A DNA stretch of 64,000 nucleotides, taken from assembly GCF_000010725.1 (NCBI RefSeq), contig NC_013854.1, positions 1,269,001 to 1,333,000 on the forward strand. Reading direction: 5' to 3'. The DNA comes from Azospirillum sp. B510 (GTDB taxonomy: Bacteria > Pseudomonadota > Alphaproteobacteria > Azospirillales > Azospirillaceae). The first letter of the stretch is position 1. Each line of letters starts with the position of its first letter. A program made the translations under genes and the position numbers. Shown piece by piece: positions 33,689 to 43,004 of the stretch. A model generated the notes under the pieces. It saw nothing but the letters and a program-made list of their open reading frames with translations. It had not been told where the DNA came from and made no database searches.

Positions 33689-33796
33689 CCATCGTCCGTC
33701 CCAGGGCACATAGAGGAAAAGGAGGGAGGGGATCGGGGTGACGGGTGAGAAGGTCGAGAGACAGGCTCCCGGCTGCCCGTCGCGGAGAAGACCACC

Positions 33797-35965
33797 ATGG
33801 CGACGTCCAAGATCGTTCTCAGCCCGTCGCGCGACATCCCCTTCAACAAACTGGTGCTGTCCCAGGCCAACGTCCGCAAACTCAAGGCCGGCGTCTCCAT
33901 CGAGGACCTCGCCGAGGACATCGCGCGGCGCACCCTGCTGCACGGCCTCGCCGTCCGCCCGGTGCTCGACGCCGAGGGCACCGAGACCGGCGTCTTCGAG
34001 GTGCCGGTCGGCGGGCGCCGCTTCCGGGCGCTGGAACTGCTGGTCAAGCAAAAGCGCATGAGCAGGACCCAGCCGGTGCCCTGCGTCGTGCGCAGCGGCG
34101 GCCTCGCCGAGGAGGACTCGCTGGCGGAGAACCTGCAGCGCGAGCCGCTGCACCCGCTCGACCAGTTCCGCGCCTTCCACACCCTGCGCGAGGCGGGCCT
34201 CGGCGAGGAGGAGATCGCCGCCCGCTTCTTCGTCGCCCCCGGCGTGGTGAAGCAGCGCCTCAAGCTGGCCGCCGTCGCGCCGGCGCTGCTCGACGCTTAT
34301 GCCGAGGAGCGGATGACGCTGGAGCAGCTGATGGCCTTCACCGTCACCGACGACCGGGCGCGCCAGGAGCAGGTGTGGGAGACACTGTCCAAATCCTACA
34401 GCCGCGAGCCTTATCAGATCCGTCGTCTGCTCACCGAGGGGGCGGTGCGGGCCTCGGACAAGCGGGCGCTGTTCGTCGGCGTGGAGGCCTACGAGGCGGC
34501 CGGCGGGGTGGTGATGCGCGACCTGTTCCAGCACGACGACGGCGGCTGGCTGCAGGACCCGGCGCTGCTCGACCGGCTGGTCGCCGAGAAGCTGGAGGCC
34601 GAGGCCGCCATCATCCGCGCCGAGGGCTGGAAATGGGTGGAGGTGGCGCTGGGCTTTCCCTATGGGCACAGCCGGAGCCTGCGCCGTCTGGCCGGCGAGC
34701 CGGTGCCGCTGACCGAGGCCGAACAGGCCACCTACGACGCGCTGCACGCCGAGTACGAGCAACTGGAGGCCACCGATCCGGCCGACCTGGAGGCGCTGGA
34801 AGCCTCGGCGCAGCGGCTCAACGCCATCGACGTCGCGCTGCGGGAACTGGAGGAGCGGCCGCTGGTCTTCGAGTCGGCCGAGGTGGCGCGGGCGGGGGTG
34901 TTCGTCAGCGTCGATGCCGAGGGCCGGCTTCAGGTCGACCGCGGCTATGTCCGTCCGGAGGACGAGGCGCCGGTCGAGCCGGTGCCGGTGGCCGGCAGCG
35001 ACGACGCCCCGGCAGACGAACCGGCGGGCGGTGCGGGCGGTGCCACCAGTCCCGTTGCGGCCCAGCCCGCCGCCATCAGCGGCGGCAGCCGGGTGTCGGC
35101 GCCGGTCCCGATCCCCGCCACCGGATCGGACGGTGCGGACGAGGAGGACGCCATCCGCCCGCTGCCCGACCGTTTGCAGACCGAGCTGAGCGTCCACCGC
35201 ACTCTGGCGCTGCGCGACGCGCTCGCCCGGGAGCCGGACACCGCCTTCCTGGCGGCGCTCCACGCGCTGTGCCTGCGCCTGTTCTATCACCGGGGCAGCG
35301 GCACCTGCCTCGACCTGGAGGTGAAGAGCGCGACCTTCAGCGTGCAGCCGCCGGACCTCGCCGCCAGCGCCGCGGCGACGGCGATCGACGCCCGCCAGCG
35401 CCTGTGGGCCGAGCAGTTGCCGCGGGAGCCGGACGAGCTGTGGACGGTGCTGCTGGGGTTCGACGGCGACAGCCGGGCGGCGCTGTTCGCCCACTGCGTC
35501 TCTCTGGGCGTCAACGCCGTGCATGAGTCCTGGAACCGGGCGCCGCAGCGTGCCGCCCACGCCGACGTGCTGGCCGGGGCGCTCGGGCTGGACATGGTGG
35601 CCGCGGGCTGGACGGCGACGGTGGACAGCTATCTCGACCGGGTGCCGAAGGTGCGCATCCTCGAAGCGGTGCGGGAGGCGCGGGGCGCCGAGGCGGCCCG
35701 GCTGATCGACCATCTGCGCAAAGGCGACATGGCGAAGGAGGCTGAGCGGCTGCTCGCCGGCAGCGGCTGGCTGCCGGAGCCGTTGCGCGCCCGGCCGGAG
35801 GAAGCCCCGACGGCCGGGGATGGAGACGTGGCCGGTCATGGGGACGCGGTTGACAGCGGCGACAGCGTCGGCGGTGCGGGCACCGATGCTCTGCCCGCTT
35901 TCCTGACCGGCGCCTGTGGTCCGGAGGATGAGGGGGGGGAGGAGGCGTCGGCGGAGGCGGCCTGA
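33797..35965 (+). CDS. ParB/Spo0J-family nuclease-domain protein
   Basis: 722 residues. Residues 10-110 form the ParB N-terminal domain (IPFNKLVLSQANVRKLKAG, TLLHGLAVRPVL, VPVGGRRFRALELLVKQKRM), followed by the central GxxR-type HTH (DSLAENLQREPLHPLDQF, GEEEIAARFFVAPGVVKQRL). The C-terminal half is long, with an Ala/Pro-rich linker and a second helical domain. It is much longer than partition ParB (~300) and sits apart from parA, as the first gene of the strawberry-notch block. It is therefore more likely a DNA-processing or regulatory protein of this element type than the centromere-binding partner. A GGAGAAG ribosome site precedes the start. Confidence 0.85.
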   Translation: MATSKIVLSPSRDIPFNKLVLSQANVRKLKAGVSIEDLAEDIARRTLLHGLAVRPVLDAEGTETGVFEVPVGGRRFRALELLVKQKRMSRTQPVPCVVRSGGLAEEDSLAENLQREPLHPLDQFRAFHTLREAGLGEEEIAARFFVAPGVVKQRLKLAAVAPALLDAYAEERMTLEQLMAFTVTDDRARQEQVWETLSKSYSREPYQIRRLLTEGAVRASDKRALFVGVEAYEAAGGVVMRDLFQHDDGGWLQDPALLDRLVAEKLEAEAAIIRAEGWKWVEVALGFPYGHSRSLRRLAGEPVPLTEAEQATYDALHAEYEQLEATDPADLEALEASAQRLNAIDVALRELEERPLVFESAEVARAGVFVSVDAEGRLQVDRGYVRPEDEAPVEPVPVAGSDDAPADEPAGGAGGATSPVAAQPAAISGGSRVSAPVPIPATGSDGADEEDAIRPLPDRLQTELSVHRTLALRDALAREPDTAFLAALHALCLRLFYHRGSGTCLDLEVKSATFSVQPPDLAASAAATAIDARQRLWAEQLPREPDELWTVLLGFDGDSRAALFAHCVSLGVNAVHESWNRAPQRAAHADVLAGALGLDMVAAGWTATVDSYLDRVPKVRILEAVREARGAEAARLIDHLRKGDMAKEAERLLAGSGWLPEPLRARPEEAPTAGDGDVAGHGDAVDSGDSVGGAGTDALPAFLTGACGPEDEGGEEASAEAA

Positions 35966-35974
35966 TCACGGTGT

Positions 35975-36001
35975 GGCGGAGCGGCGCTCGGCCGCTCCGC
36001 C
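35975..36001 (+). terminator. Intrinsic terminator after ParB-like gene
   Basis: A perfect 11-bp stem, GGCGGAGCGGC (35975-35985) with GCCGCTCCGCC (35991-36001), has a 5-base loop and is followed by TTCTTCCCTTCC. It starts 9 bases after the ParB stop and 31 bases before the helicase start, so it may partly uncouple the two. Confidence 0.65.
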
Positions 36002-36031
36002 TTCTTCCCTTCCTTCATCCGGAGGTTCGCC

Positions 36032-39000
36032 ATGACCATGATCGCCGATGCCCGCGGCTTCTCCGCGGACGCCCGTGCCTCCGCGCGCGGGACCGCGGGC
36101 GCCGCCCTGTTCGCCGTCGCCGAGCGGCTGCTGCCCGACCTCGAACGCGGGCGCGCCATCGACACCACCGCGTTGCGCACCGCGATGACGGCGGCCTTCG
36201 GCGGCACCGACGCCGAGGGCGCCTGGACTTGGAAGCTGGCCTACGATGCCGGCGAGGCCGCGCAGCTTCTGTTCCTCCGTCGCTTCGGCGCCGCCATGCG
36301 CCTCCGGGCCGGTGACCCGGAGGCTTTCGCGGCGCTGCTGGCGCGAGTGACGGCGCTGCTGCCGTCCCAGACCCGCCGCTCCGAGGAGAGTCAGGCCCGC
36401 CAGCAGTTCTCGACCCCGCTGCCGCTGGCTGCGGCGGTTGCCGCGGCCGCGGCGCTGACCCCGGCCGACCGTGTGCTGGAGCCCTCCGCCGGCACCGGCC
36501 TGCTGGCCATCTTCGCCGAGTTGGCCGGGGCCTCGCTCGCCCTCAACGAGCTGGCGGACTGCCGGGCCGGCCTGCTGGAGCGGCTGTTTCCCGGCGTGCC
36601 GGTGACCCGGTTCGACGCCGCCAGCCTGCACGATCACCTCGACCCGGCGGTGGTGCCGACGGTGGTGCTGATGAACCCGCCTTTCTCGGCCCTGGCCGCG
36701 GTGGACGGCCGGGTGGCCGACGCCGCGTTCCGGCACATCGCCGCGGCCCTGGCCCGGCTGGCCGAGGGCGGGCGCCTCGTCGCCGTCACCGGGGCTGGGC
36801 TGTCCCCGGATCATCCGGCGTGGCGGGACACCTTCGTCCGCGTGCAGGAGCGCGGCCGGGTTCTTTTCTCGGCGGCGATCGACGGCCGGGTCTATGCCCG
36901 CCACGGCACCACCGTCGACACCCGCCTCACTGTCATCGACCGCATCCCGGCCGAGGACCCGACCGTCATCCCTGTCTCCTTGGGCACCGCCCCCGACGTC
37001 GCGACGCTGCTCGGCTGGGTCCGACAGGCCGTTCCGTGCCGTGCACCGATGGCAGCGTCCACAGCACCGCTCCAGTCGATGATGGCTCGGCCTGCGGCGG
37101 GACGAAAGGCGCGCCGGGCAATGCCCAGCCCCAGGACCATGGCGCCGATGGAGCCGACGGCGGTCGAGCTGGTCTACGAGACGCGCGACTGGACGCCGAC
37201 CGCCGACACCCGGCTGAGCGCGGGGATTTACGAACCCTACGCGCTGCAATCGATCACCATTCCCGGCGCCCGGCCGCACCCGACGCCGCTGGTCCAGTCC
37301 GCCGCCATGGCGTCAGTCGCGCCGCCCAAACCGCGCTACCGTCCGCATCTGCCCGCCGCCCTGGTCACCGGCGGCATCCTCTCCGACGCCCAATTGGAGA
37401 GCGTCATCCTCGCCGGCGAGGCGCACGCCGGTCACCTCGCCGGCTCCTGGATCGTGGACGAGACCTTCGACACCGTCTCGGCCGCGCCGGAGGGGGCCGA
37501 GGGGACGGTGCGCTTCCGCCGCGGCTGGTTCCTCGGCGACGGCACCGGCGCCGGCAAGGGCCGGCAGGTCGCCGGCATCCTGCTCGACAACTGGCTGAAG
37601 GGGCGCCAGCGCGCGCTCTGGGTCTCGAAGTCCGACACCCTGATCGAGGACGCCCAGCGCGATTGGTCGGCGCTGGGCCAAGAGCGGCTGCTGGTGACGC
37701 CGCTGTCGCGCTTCCGGCCCGGTGTGCCGATCGCGCTGGAACGCGGCATCCTCTTCACCACCTACGCCACGTTACGTGGCGAAGGCGGCGAGGACGCCGT
37801 GCCGCGCGTGCAGCAGATCATCGACTGGCTCGGCCGCGACTTCGACGGCGTCATCGTTTTCGACGAGTCGCACGCCCTGCGCAACGCCGGCGGCACCGCC
37901 GGCTTCGGCCGCGAGGGCAGTGCTGCCATCCCCTCCCAACAGGGCCGCGCCGGGCTGCGCCTCCAGCACGCCCTGCCGGACGCCCGCGTCCTCTACGTCT
38001 CCGCCACCGGCGCCACCACCGTGCACAATCTGGCCTACGCCCAGCGCCTCGGTCTGTGGGGCGGCGCCGACTTCCCCTTCGCCACCTGGGCCGAATTCGT
38101 CCAGGCCATCGAAGCCGGCGGGGTCGCCGCCATGGAGGTGCTGGCCCGCGACCTCAAGGCGCTCGGCCTCTACGCCGCCCGCTCGCTCTCCTTCGACGGT
38201 GTCGCCTACGAAATGGTCGAGCACCGGCTGACGCCGGGACAGATCGTCCTCTACGACGCCTACGCCGCCGCCTTCCAGATCATCCACGCCAACCTCGACG
38301 CCGCGCTGGAGGCCGCCAACGTCACCGGAAGCGGCGGCACCCTGAACCGCGCCGCCAAGGCCGCCGCCCGCTCCGCCTTCGAGAGCGCCAAGCAGCGCTT
38401 CTTCAATCACCTGATCACCGCGATGAAGATGCCGACCCTGCTGCGCGCCATTGAGCGCGACCTCGCCGCCGGCCACGCGGTGGTGGTGCAGCTTGTCTCC
38501 ACCGGCGAGGCGCTGATGGAGCGCCGGCTGGCCGATCTGCCCACCGAGGAATGGGGCGATATCCGTATCGACGTCACGCCGCGCGAGTACGTGCTCGACT
38601 ATCTGGCCCACTCCTTCCCGGTGCACCTGCACGAGCCCTTCACCGACGGTGACGGCGCCCTGTCGTCGCGGCCGGTGTGGCGGGACGGCCAGCCGGTGCT
38701 GTGCCGCGAGGCGGTCGAGCGGCGCGACCGCATGATCGAGCGGCTGGCGGCGCTCGACCCGGTGCCGGGGGCGCTCGACCAGATCATCCAGCGCTTCGGC
38801 ACCGAGATGGTCGCCGAGGTCACCGGCCGCAGTCGGCGCATCGTGCGCAAGCGCGACCCCGGCGGGCTGGAGCGGCTGGCGGTGGAGAACCGCCCCGGCT
38901 CGGCCAACCTCGCTGAGACCCAGGCCTTCCTCGACGACGAGAAGCGCATCCTGGTCTTCTCCGACGCCGGCGGCACCGGCCGCAGCTACCACGCCGACCT

Positions 39001-40405
39001 CGGGGCGAAGAACCGGCGGCTGCGGGTGCATTACCTGCTGGAGGCCGGCTGGAAAGCCGACAGCGCCATCCAGGGGCTGGGGCGGTCCAACCGCACCAAC
39101 CAGGCGCAGCCGCCGCTGTTCCGCCCGATCGCCACCAACGTGCGGGCGGAGAAGCGCTTCCTCTCGACCATCGCCCGCCGGCTCGACACGCTGGGAGCCA
39201 TCACCCGCGGCCAGCGCCAGACCGGCGGTCAGGGCCTGTTCCGCGCCGACGACAACCTGGAATCCGTCTACGCCCGCGCCGCCCTGCGCCAGCTCTACGG
39301 CCTGCTGCACGCCGGCAAGGTCGATGGCTGCTCGCTGGCCGACTTCGAGGCGGCGACCGGGCTGGCACTGACCGACCGCGACGGTGGCCTGCGCGACGAG
39401 CTGCCGCCGATCACCACCTTCCTCAACCGGCTGCTGGCCCTGACCATCGGCCTGCAGAACACGCTGTTCACCGTGTTCGAGCAACTGCTCACCGCCAGGA
39501 TCGAGGGCGCCATCGCGTCGGGCACCTACGACCGCGGCGTCGAGACGCTGGTGGCGGACAGCTTCACCGTCACCGGGCGGCGGACGCTCCACACCCACGC
39601 GGCGACCGGGGCGGAGACCCGGATGTTCACCCTGGCCCGGCGCGACCGCAACCAGCCGATGGGTGCAGAGGACGCGCTGGAACGCGGTGCCGGACCGCAG
39701 GCCCGGTTGCTGGTGAACACGCGCTCGGGACGGGCGGCGGTGGCGGTGCCGGCGGCGAGCCTGATGCTGGACGACGGCACGGTGGAGCGCCGGGTGCGGC
39801 TGCTACGGCCGATGGAGCGGGTCACGGTGACATTGGCCGAGCTTGCTCAGAGCCAGTGGCGCCCGACCGAACCACCGGCCTTCTCGGCCGCCTGGGAGGC
39901 GGAGGTGGCCACGGTGCCGGAGTTCTCGACCAGCACGCTCCACCTCGTGACCGGGCTGCTGCTACCGGTGTGGCGGCGCCTGCCGGACACGAACCTGCGG
40001 GTGGTGCGGTTGCAGACCGACGCGGGCGAGCGGATCATCGGCCGCGTGGTGGCGCCGGACGTTCTGCCCGAGGTCGAGCGGAACTTCGGCGTTGGGGCCG
40101 GGGCAGCGGTTCCCGTGCCGTCGGTCGAGGAGGCCTGGGGACTGCTGCAAGGCGAACGGGTGGCCCTGCATCTGGCCGACGGGCTGTGGCTGCGCCGGGT
40201 GACGGTGGCGCGCGCGCATCGCGTTGAGCTGTTCGGCTTCACCGGCGGGATGGTGGACCGGCTGAAGGCGCTGGGGCTGACGGGGGAGATTATCGCCTGG
40301 AGCCTGCGGCTGTTCGTGCCGGTGGGCGAGCGGGGAGTGGCGGTGTTCGCGGCGCTGCTCGCACGGCACCCGCTGCTGCGCGTCGTCGATCGGACAATGG
40401 CGTGA
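36032..40405 (+). CDS. Methyltransferase-helicase fusion, strawberry notch family
   Basis: 1457 residues. The N-terminal domain (about 130-330) has SAM-dependent DNA methyltransferase features: QFSTPLPLAAAVAAAA, EPSAGTGLLAIFAELAG, and the adenine-type catalytic motif NPPFS near residue 214. A strawberry-notch/SF2 helicase follows: Walker A in GDGTGAGKGRQVAGI near 503, DESH box in GVIVFDESHALRN near 610, and a late helicase-C region with GLGRSNRTNQ. Both motif sets look intact. This fusion is common in alphaproteobacterial plasmids and ICEs; a role in replication, anti-restriction or remodelling of incoming DNA is inference. The Toprim protein begins 12 bp later. Confidence 0.88.
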   Translation: MTMIADARGFSADARASARGTAGAALFAVAERLLPDLERGRAIDTTALRTAMTAAFGGTDAEGAWTWKLAYDAGEAAQLLFLRRFGAAMRLRAGDPEAFAALLARVTALLPSQTRRSEESQARQQFSTPLPLAAAVAAAAALTPADRVLEPSAGTGLLAIFAELAGASLALNELADCRAGLLERLFPGVPVTRFDAASLHDHLDPAVVPTVVLMNPPFSALAAVDGRVADAAFRHIAAALARLAEGGRLVAVTGAGLSPDHPAWRDTFVRVQERGRVLFSAAIDGRVYARHGTTVDTRLTVIDRIPAEDPTVIPVSLGTAPDVATLLGWVRQAVPCRAPMAASTAPLQSMMARPAAGRKARRAMPSPRTMAPMEPTAVELVYETRDWTPTADTRLSAGIYEPYALQSITIPGARPHPTPLVQSAAMASVAPPKPRYRPHLPAALVTGGILSDAQLESVILAGEAHAGHLAGSWIVDETFDTVSAAPEGAEGTVRFRRGWFLGDGTGAGKGRQVAGILLDNWLKGRQRALWVSKSDTLIEDAQRDWSALGQERLLVTPLSRFRPGVPIALERGILFTTYATLRGEGGEDAVPRVQQIIDWLGRDFDGVIVFDESHALRNAGGTAGFGREGSAAIPSQQGRAGLRLQHALPDARVLYVSATGATTVHNLAYAQRLGLWGGADFPFATWAEFVQAIEAGGVAAMEVLARDLKALGLYAARSLSFDGVAYEMVEHRLTPGQIVLYDAYAAAFQIIHANLDAALEAANVTGSGGTLNRAAKAAARSAFESAKQRFFNHLITAMKMPTLLRAIERDLAAGHAVVVQLVSTGEALMERRLADLPTEEWGDIRIDVTPREYVLDYLAHSFPVHLHEPFTDGDGALSSRPVWRDGQPVLCREAVERRDRMIERLAALDPVPGALDQIIQRFGTEMVAEVTGRSRRIVRKRDPGGLERLAVENRPGSANLAETQAFLDDEKRILVFSDAGGTGRSYHADLGAKNRRLRVHYLLEAGWKADSAIQGLGRSNRTNQAQPPLFRPIATNVRAEKRFLSTIARRLDTLGAITRGQRQTGGQGLFRADDNLESVYARAALRQLYGLLHAGKVDGCSLADFEAATGLALTDRDGGLRDELPPITTFLNRLLALTIGLQNTLFTVFEQLLTARIEGAIASGTYDRGVETLVADSFTVTGRRTLHTHAATGAETRMFTLARRDRNQPMGAEDALERGAGPQARLLVNTRSGRAAVAVPAASLMLDDGTVERRVRLLRPMERVTVTLAELAQSQWRPTEPPAFSAAWEAEVATVPEFSTSTLHLVTGLLLPVWRRLPDTNLRVVRLQTDAGERIIGRVVAPDVLPEVERNFGVGAGAAVPVPSVEEAWGLLQGERVALHLADGLWLRRVTVARAHRVELFGFTGGMVDRLKALGLTGEIIAWSLRLFVPVGERGVAVFAALLARHPLLRVVDRTMA

Positions 40406-40417
40406 GCGGCCGGCACC

Positions 40418-41446
40418 ATGTCCGCGGCGTCGGAGATGGCGCAACGCCTCGCGCGGGAGGCCGAGGCGGTGTGCCGGCGTTACCTGCCGGCTGGCCGGCG
40501 GGAAGGATGTTACTGGCGGATCGGCGACGTTCAGGGCACGCCGGGGGGCAGCCTTTACGTCCACCTGTACGGTATCGCCGCCGGCAAATGGGCCGACGCG
40601 GCCACCGGCGAGCACGGCGACCTGCTCGATCTCATCGGGGCGAACCGGGGGCTCGACCGCCTGCGCGACGTTCTGGCCGAGGCCCGGGCGTTTCTCGGCC
40701 AACCGAGGATCTGCCCTGGCCCCGGCGCTCGTGAGGCGCCGGTATCGGCGGGAACACCGGTGGCCGCCCGCCGGCTGTTCGCCCGGTCCCTGCCGGTCGC
40801 CGGCACGTTGGCCGAGGCGTATCTGCGCAACCGCGGACTTCCGGACATCCGGACTTCCGGCCCCCTGCGCTTCCAGCCACGCTGCTGGTACTGGGATGCC
40901 GGGGACCGGTTCGTCGCCGGCCCGGCGCTGGTGGCGGCGGTCACCGACCTGGACGGCCGGATCACCGGGGTGCAGCGGCTCTGGCTCGACCCGGTCGGCG
41001 CGGGCAAGGCGGCGATGCCATCACCGCGCCGGGCGCTGGGGCGCCTGCTCGGCAACGGCGTCCGCTTCGGCGTGGCGCGCGATGCGCTGGCGGCGGGGGA
41101 AGGCATCGAGACCATGCTGGCGCTGCGGCTCGCCCTGCCGGTCCTGCCCGCGGTGGCCGCGCTCTCGGCCGGGCACCTCGCCGCTCTGCGGCTGCCGTCG
41201 GCGCTGCGGCGTGTCTACATCGCCCTCGACAACGACGCGGCCGGGCAGCGGGCTGTGGACCGGTTGGGCGACCGTGCCGACGCGGCCGGCGTCGAGGTCC
41301 GGGTGCTGGCGCCGCAGGCCAAGGACTTCAACGACGACCTGCGGGACCACGGTCCGGCGATGCTTCGGGCGCATCTGCGGGCGCAGCTCGCGCCGGAGGA
41401 CGCAGCAGGGGGCTGGGAGACCGCCGATCCGGGGGGCAACGGATAG
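40418..41446 (+). CDS. Toprim-domain primase-like protein
   Basis: 342 residues. The N-terminal region (YLPAGRREGCYWRIGDVQGT, AGKWADAATGEHGDLLDLI) matches the zinc-finger-lacking DUF7146-type primase start. The Toprim fold has the conserved glutamate in AAGEGIETMLALRLALP (near residue 227) and the aspartates in YIALDNDAAGQRAVDRL (near 270). KDFNDDLRDHG follows, as in plasmid primases. There is no helicase domain, so it would work with another enzyme, plausibly the helicase before it. It starts 12 bp after that gene, in one operon. Confidence 0.82.
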   Translation: MSAASEMAQRLAREAEAVCRRYLPAGRREGCYWRIGDVQGTPGGSLYVHLYGIAAGKWADAATGEHGDLLDLIGANRGLDRLRDVLAEARAFLGQPRICPGPGAREAPVSAGTPVAARRLFARSLPVAGTLAEAYLRNRGLPDIRTSGPLRFQPRCWYWDAGDRFVAGPALVAAVTDLDGRITGVQRLWLDPVGAGKAAMPSPRRALGRLLGNGVRFGVARDALAAGEGIETMLALRLALPVLPAVAALSAGHLAALRLPSALRRVYIALDNDAAGQRAVDRLGDRADAAGVEVRVLAPQAKDFNDDLRDHGPAMLRAHLRAQLAPEDAAGGWETADPGGNG

Positions 41447-41758
41447 GCAGGCGGGAAGCGGGCCAGTGTCGGGCGGGGCGCAGGTTGGAGCCGGGCAGAC
41501 CCTCCGGTCCGGGAGAGGCCGCGGCCACGGCCTTCCAGCGGGCGATCGGGCGGCAGCCGCGGCAGGACCGCAACGGCGGCGGTCAACTTTCTTCCCCGGC
41601 CGGCCAAGCCGGCCTTCCTCGCGAAACAAGAAAGCCGCCCGCCGCCGTCCTCCGCTCGCGCTGCGGCCCAAGGGTGCGGACCCGCCCCGCCCGCCGCAAA
41701 GGGATCGCCACGAAGGCCGCGATGGGCGCGGCCGGTCCCAGCCGAAGGACGACCCGCC
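41447..41758. other. Intergenic, nothing recognised
   Basis: 312 GC-rich bp between the Toprim and DUF2493 genes. Frames crossing it have extreme Arg/Pro composition and look like GC-bias artefacts. No terminator with a T-run was seen. Confidence 0.45.
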
Positions 41759-42697
41759 ATGGCCACCGACCGCGACAGCGCCGAGTTCGAGCCCCATCAC
41801 GCCGCCTCCGCAACCGATCACGCGCTGGTCGAACTCCAGCTCTACGGCCACCGGCCCTTCCAGGACGATCCCGACCCCCGGCCCCTGCCCGACGAGATCG
41901 CCATCCGCGCCGCCCTGGCCGACGTTTTCGACGCCCTGGTTTCCACCCTGACCGACACCCGGCTGGAGCCCGACCTAGCCGACCTGCTGTGGTCCACCGT
42001 CAACCTGTTCCACCGCGCTGCCGACCGGGTGCAACGTGAGCTCGACGACAACGAGGACGCCCAGAAGCGCAGCCAGCGCGAGCAGGACGGCTCGGAGGTC
42101 CGCTCGGTCGAGCTGGAACGGCTGCTGGCCGAGGGGCTGACGCTGATCGAGCGCCGCACCGCCATGGAAATCTTCCGCGACCACGCCGCCGAGCTGTTCG
42201 AGGCCCACACCGGTTCCGCCTGGCGGCCGCGCGCCGGCTCGCTGGTCAGCCGCCGCACCCTGACGGCGTCGCTGATCGACAGCCGCGACTTCCTCGCCGC
42301 CAAGCGGCGGGCCGAGACCGAGCCGCTGCTGCCGGCCGGTCCCCGCATCGCCTTCACCGGCGGGGTGGAATGCAACGACCATCACCGCATCTGGGCGGTG
42401 CTCGACAAGGTCCGCGCCAAGCACCCCGACATGGTGCTGCTGCACGGCGGCAGCCCGAAGGGCGCCGAACGCATCGCCGCCTGCTGGGCCGAGCACCGCA
42501 AGGTAGCGCAGGTGCTGTTCCGGCCCGACTGGGCGCGCCATGCCAAGGCGGCGCCCTTCAAGCGCAACGACCGGCTGCTGGAGGCGCTGCCGATCGGGGT
42601 CGTCGCCTTCCCTGGCTCGGGCATCGTTCAGAACATGGCCGACAAGGCACGGGCGATGGGCATCCCGGTGTGGCGCTTCGGTAACGGTGAGGTGTGA
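41759..42697 (+). CDS. DUF2493 (YspA, SLOG-superfamily) protein
   Basis: 312 residues. Residues 1-195 are helical and family-typical in plasmids (DLADLLWSTVNLFHRAADRV, SLVSRRTLTASLIDSRDFLA). The C-terminal ~120 form a SLOG/DprA-like Rossmann domain: RIAFTGGVECNDHHRIWAVL, MVLLHGGSPKGAERIAACWA and a late PGSGIVQNMADKARAMGIP. SLOG domains bind nucleotides or ADP-ribose-type ligands and are common in conflict systems, but DUF2493 is also standard in plasmid backbones. A clear terminator follows, ending this block. Confidence 0.8.
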   Translation: MATDRDSAEFEPHHAASATDHALVELQLYGHRPFQDDPDPRPLPDEIAIRAALADVFDALVSTLTDTRLEPDLADLLWSTVNLFHRAADRVQRELDDNEDAQKRSQREQDGSEVRSVELERLLAEGLTLIERRTAMEIFRDHAAELFEAHTGSAWRPRAGSLVSRRTLTASLIDSRDFLAAKRRAETEPLLPAGPRIAFTGGVECNDHHRIWAVLDKVRAKHPDMVLLHGGSPKGAERIAACWAEHRKVAQVLFRPDWARHAKAAPFKRNDRLLEALPIGVVAFPGSGIVQNMADKARAMGIPVWRFGNGEV

Positions 42698-42709
42698 GCG
42701 TCCGCCCAT

Positions 42710-42737
42710 CCGGCGATCCGTTTTCACGGATCGCCGG
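42710..42737 (+). terminator. Intrinsic terminator after DUF2493 gene
   Basis: A perfect 11-bp stem, CCGGCGATCCG (42710-42720) with CGGATCGCCGG (42727-42737), has loop TTTTCA and is followed by CTTTCT. It starts 13 bases after the stop codon. It is the last backbone signal before the low-GC island. Confidence 0.75.
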
Positions 42738-42772
42738 CTTTCTGCAAATCAGGGAACGCGACGGCAGCTTCT

Positions 42773-42788
42773 GCTTTGCGCCAGGAGC
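42773..42788. repeat. 16-bp inverted repeat, left copy, bracketing cargo island
   Basis: GCTTTGCGCCAGGAGC here is present as its exact reverse complement at 46455-46470. The two copies bracket the abortive-infection gene and two IS elements (3.7 kb) inside otherwise contiguous plasmid backbone. Confidence 0.6.
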
Positions 42789-43004
42789 GGACATCTGCGC
42801 CGGAGTGGGGGATGAGGCTACGCCACAGCGGAGGGACTGCACATGAGTAGGGCTGCGCAAAGCTGACATCACCGCATCTTTCGCACACATGTTGACCGCC
42901 GGTTGATTAACTGCATTTGCGTGCAAATTTCTTCGTGGACAATGCGCCATGTTTCCTCTTAATTTCGTTCAATAAGGAAATTAACGATCCTGGGTGCCAC
43001 GAAA

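Noticed and set aside
37772..39598. Reverse 608-residue frame inside the strawberry notch gene
   Set aside because: Antisense artefact; Gly/Val/Glu-rich repeats, no family resemblance.
41485..42039. Arg/Pro-rich forward frame overlapping the start of the DUF2493 gene
   Set aside because: Frame shadow of the DUF2493 gene extended through GC-rich non-coding DNA.
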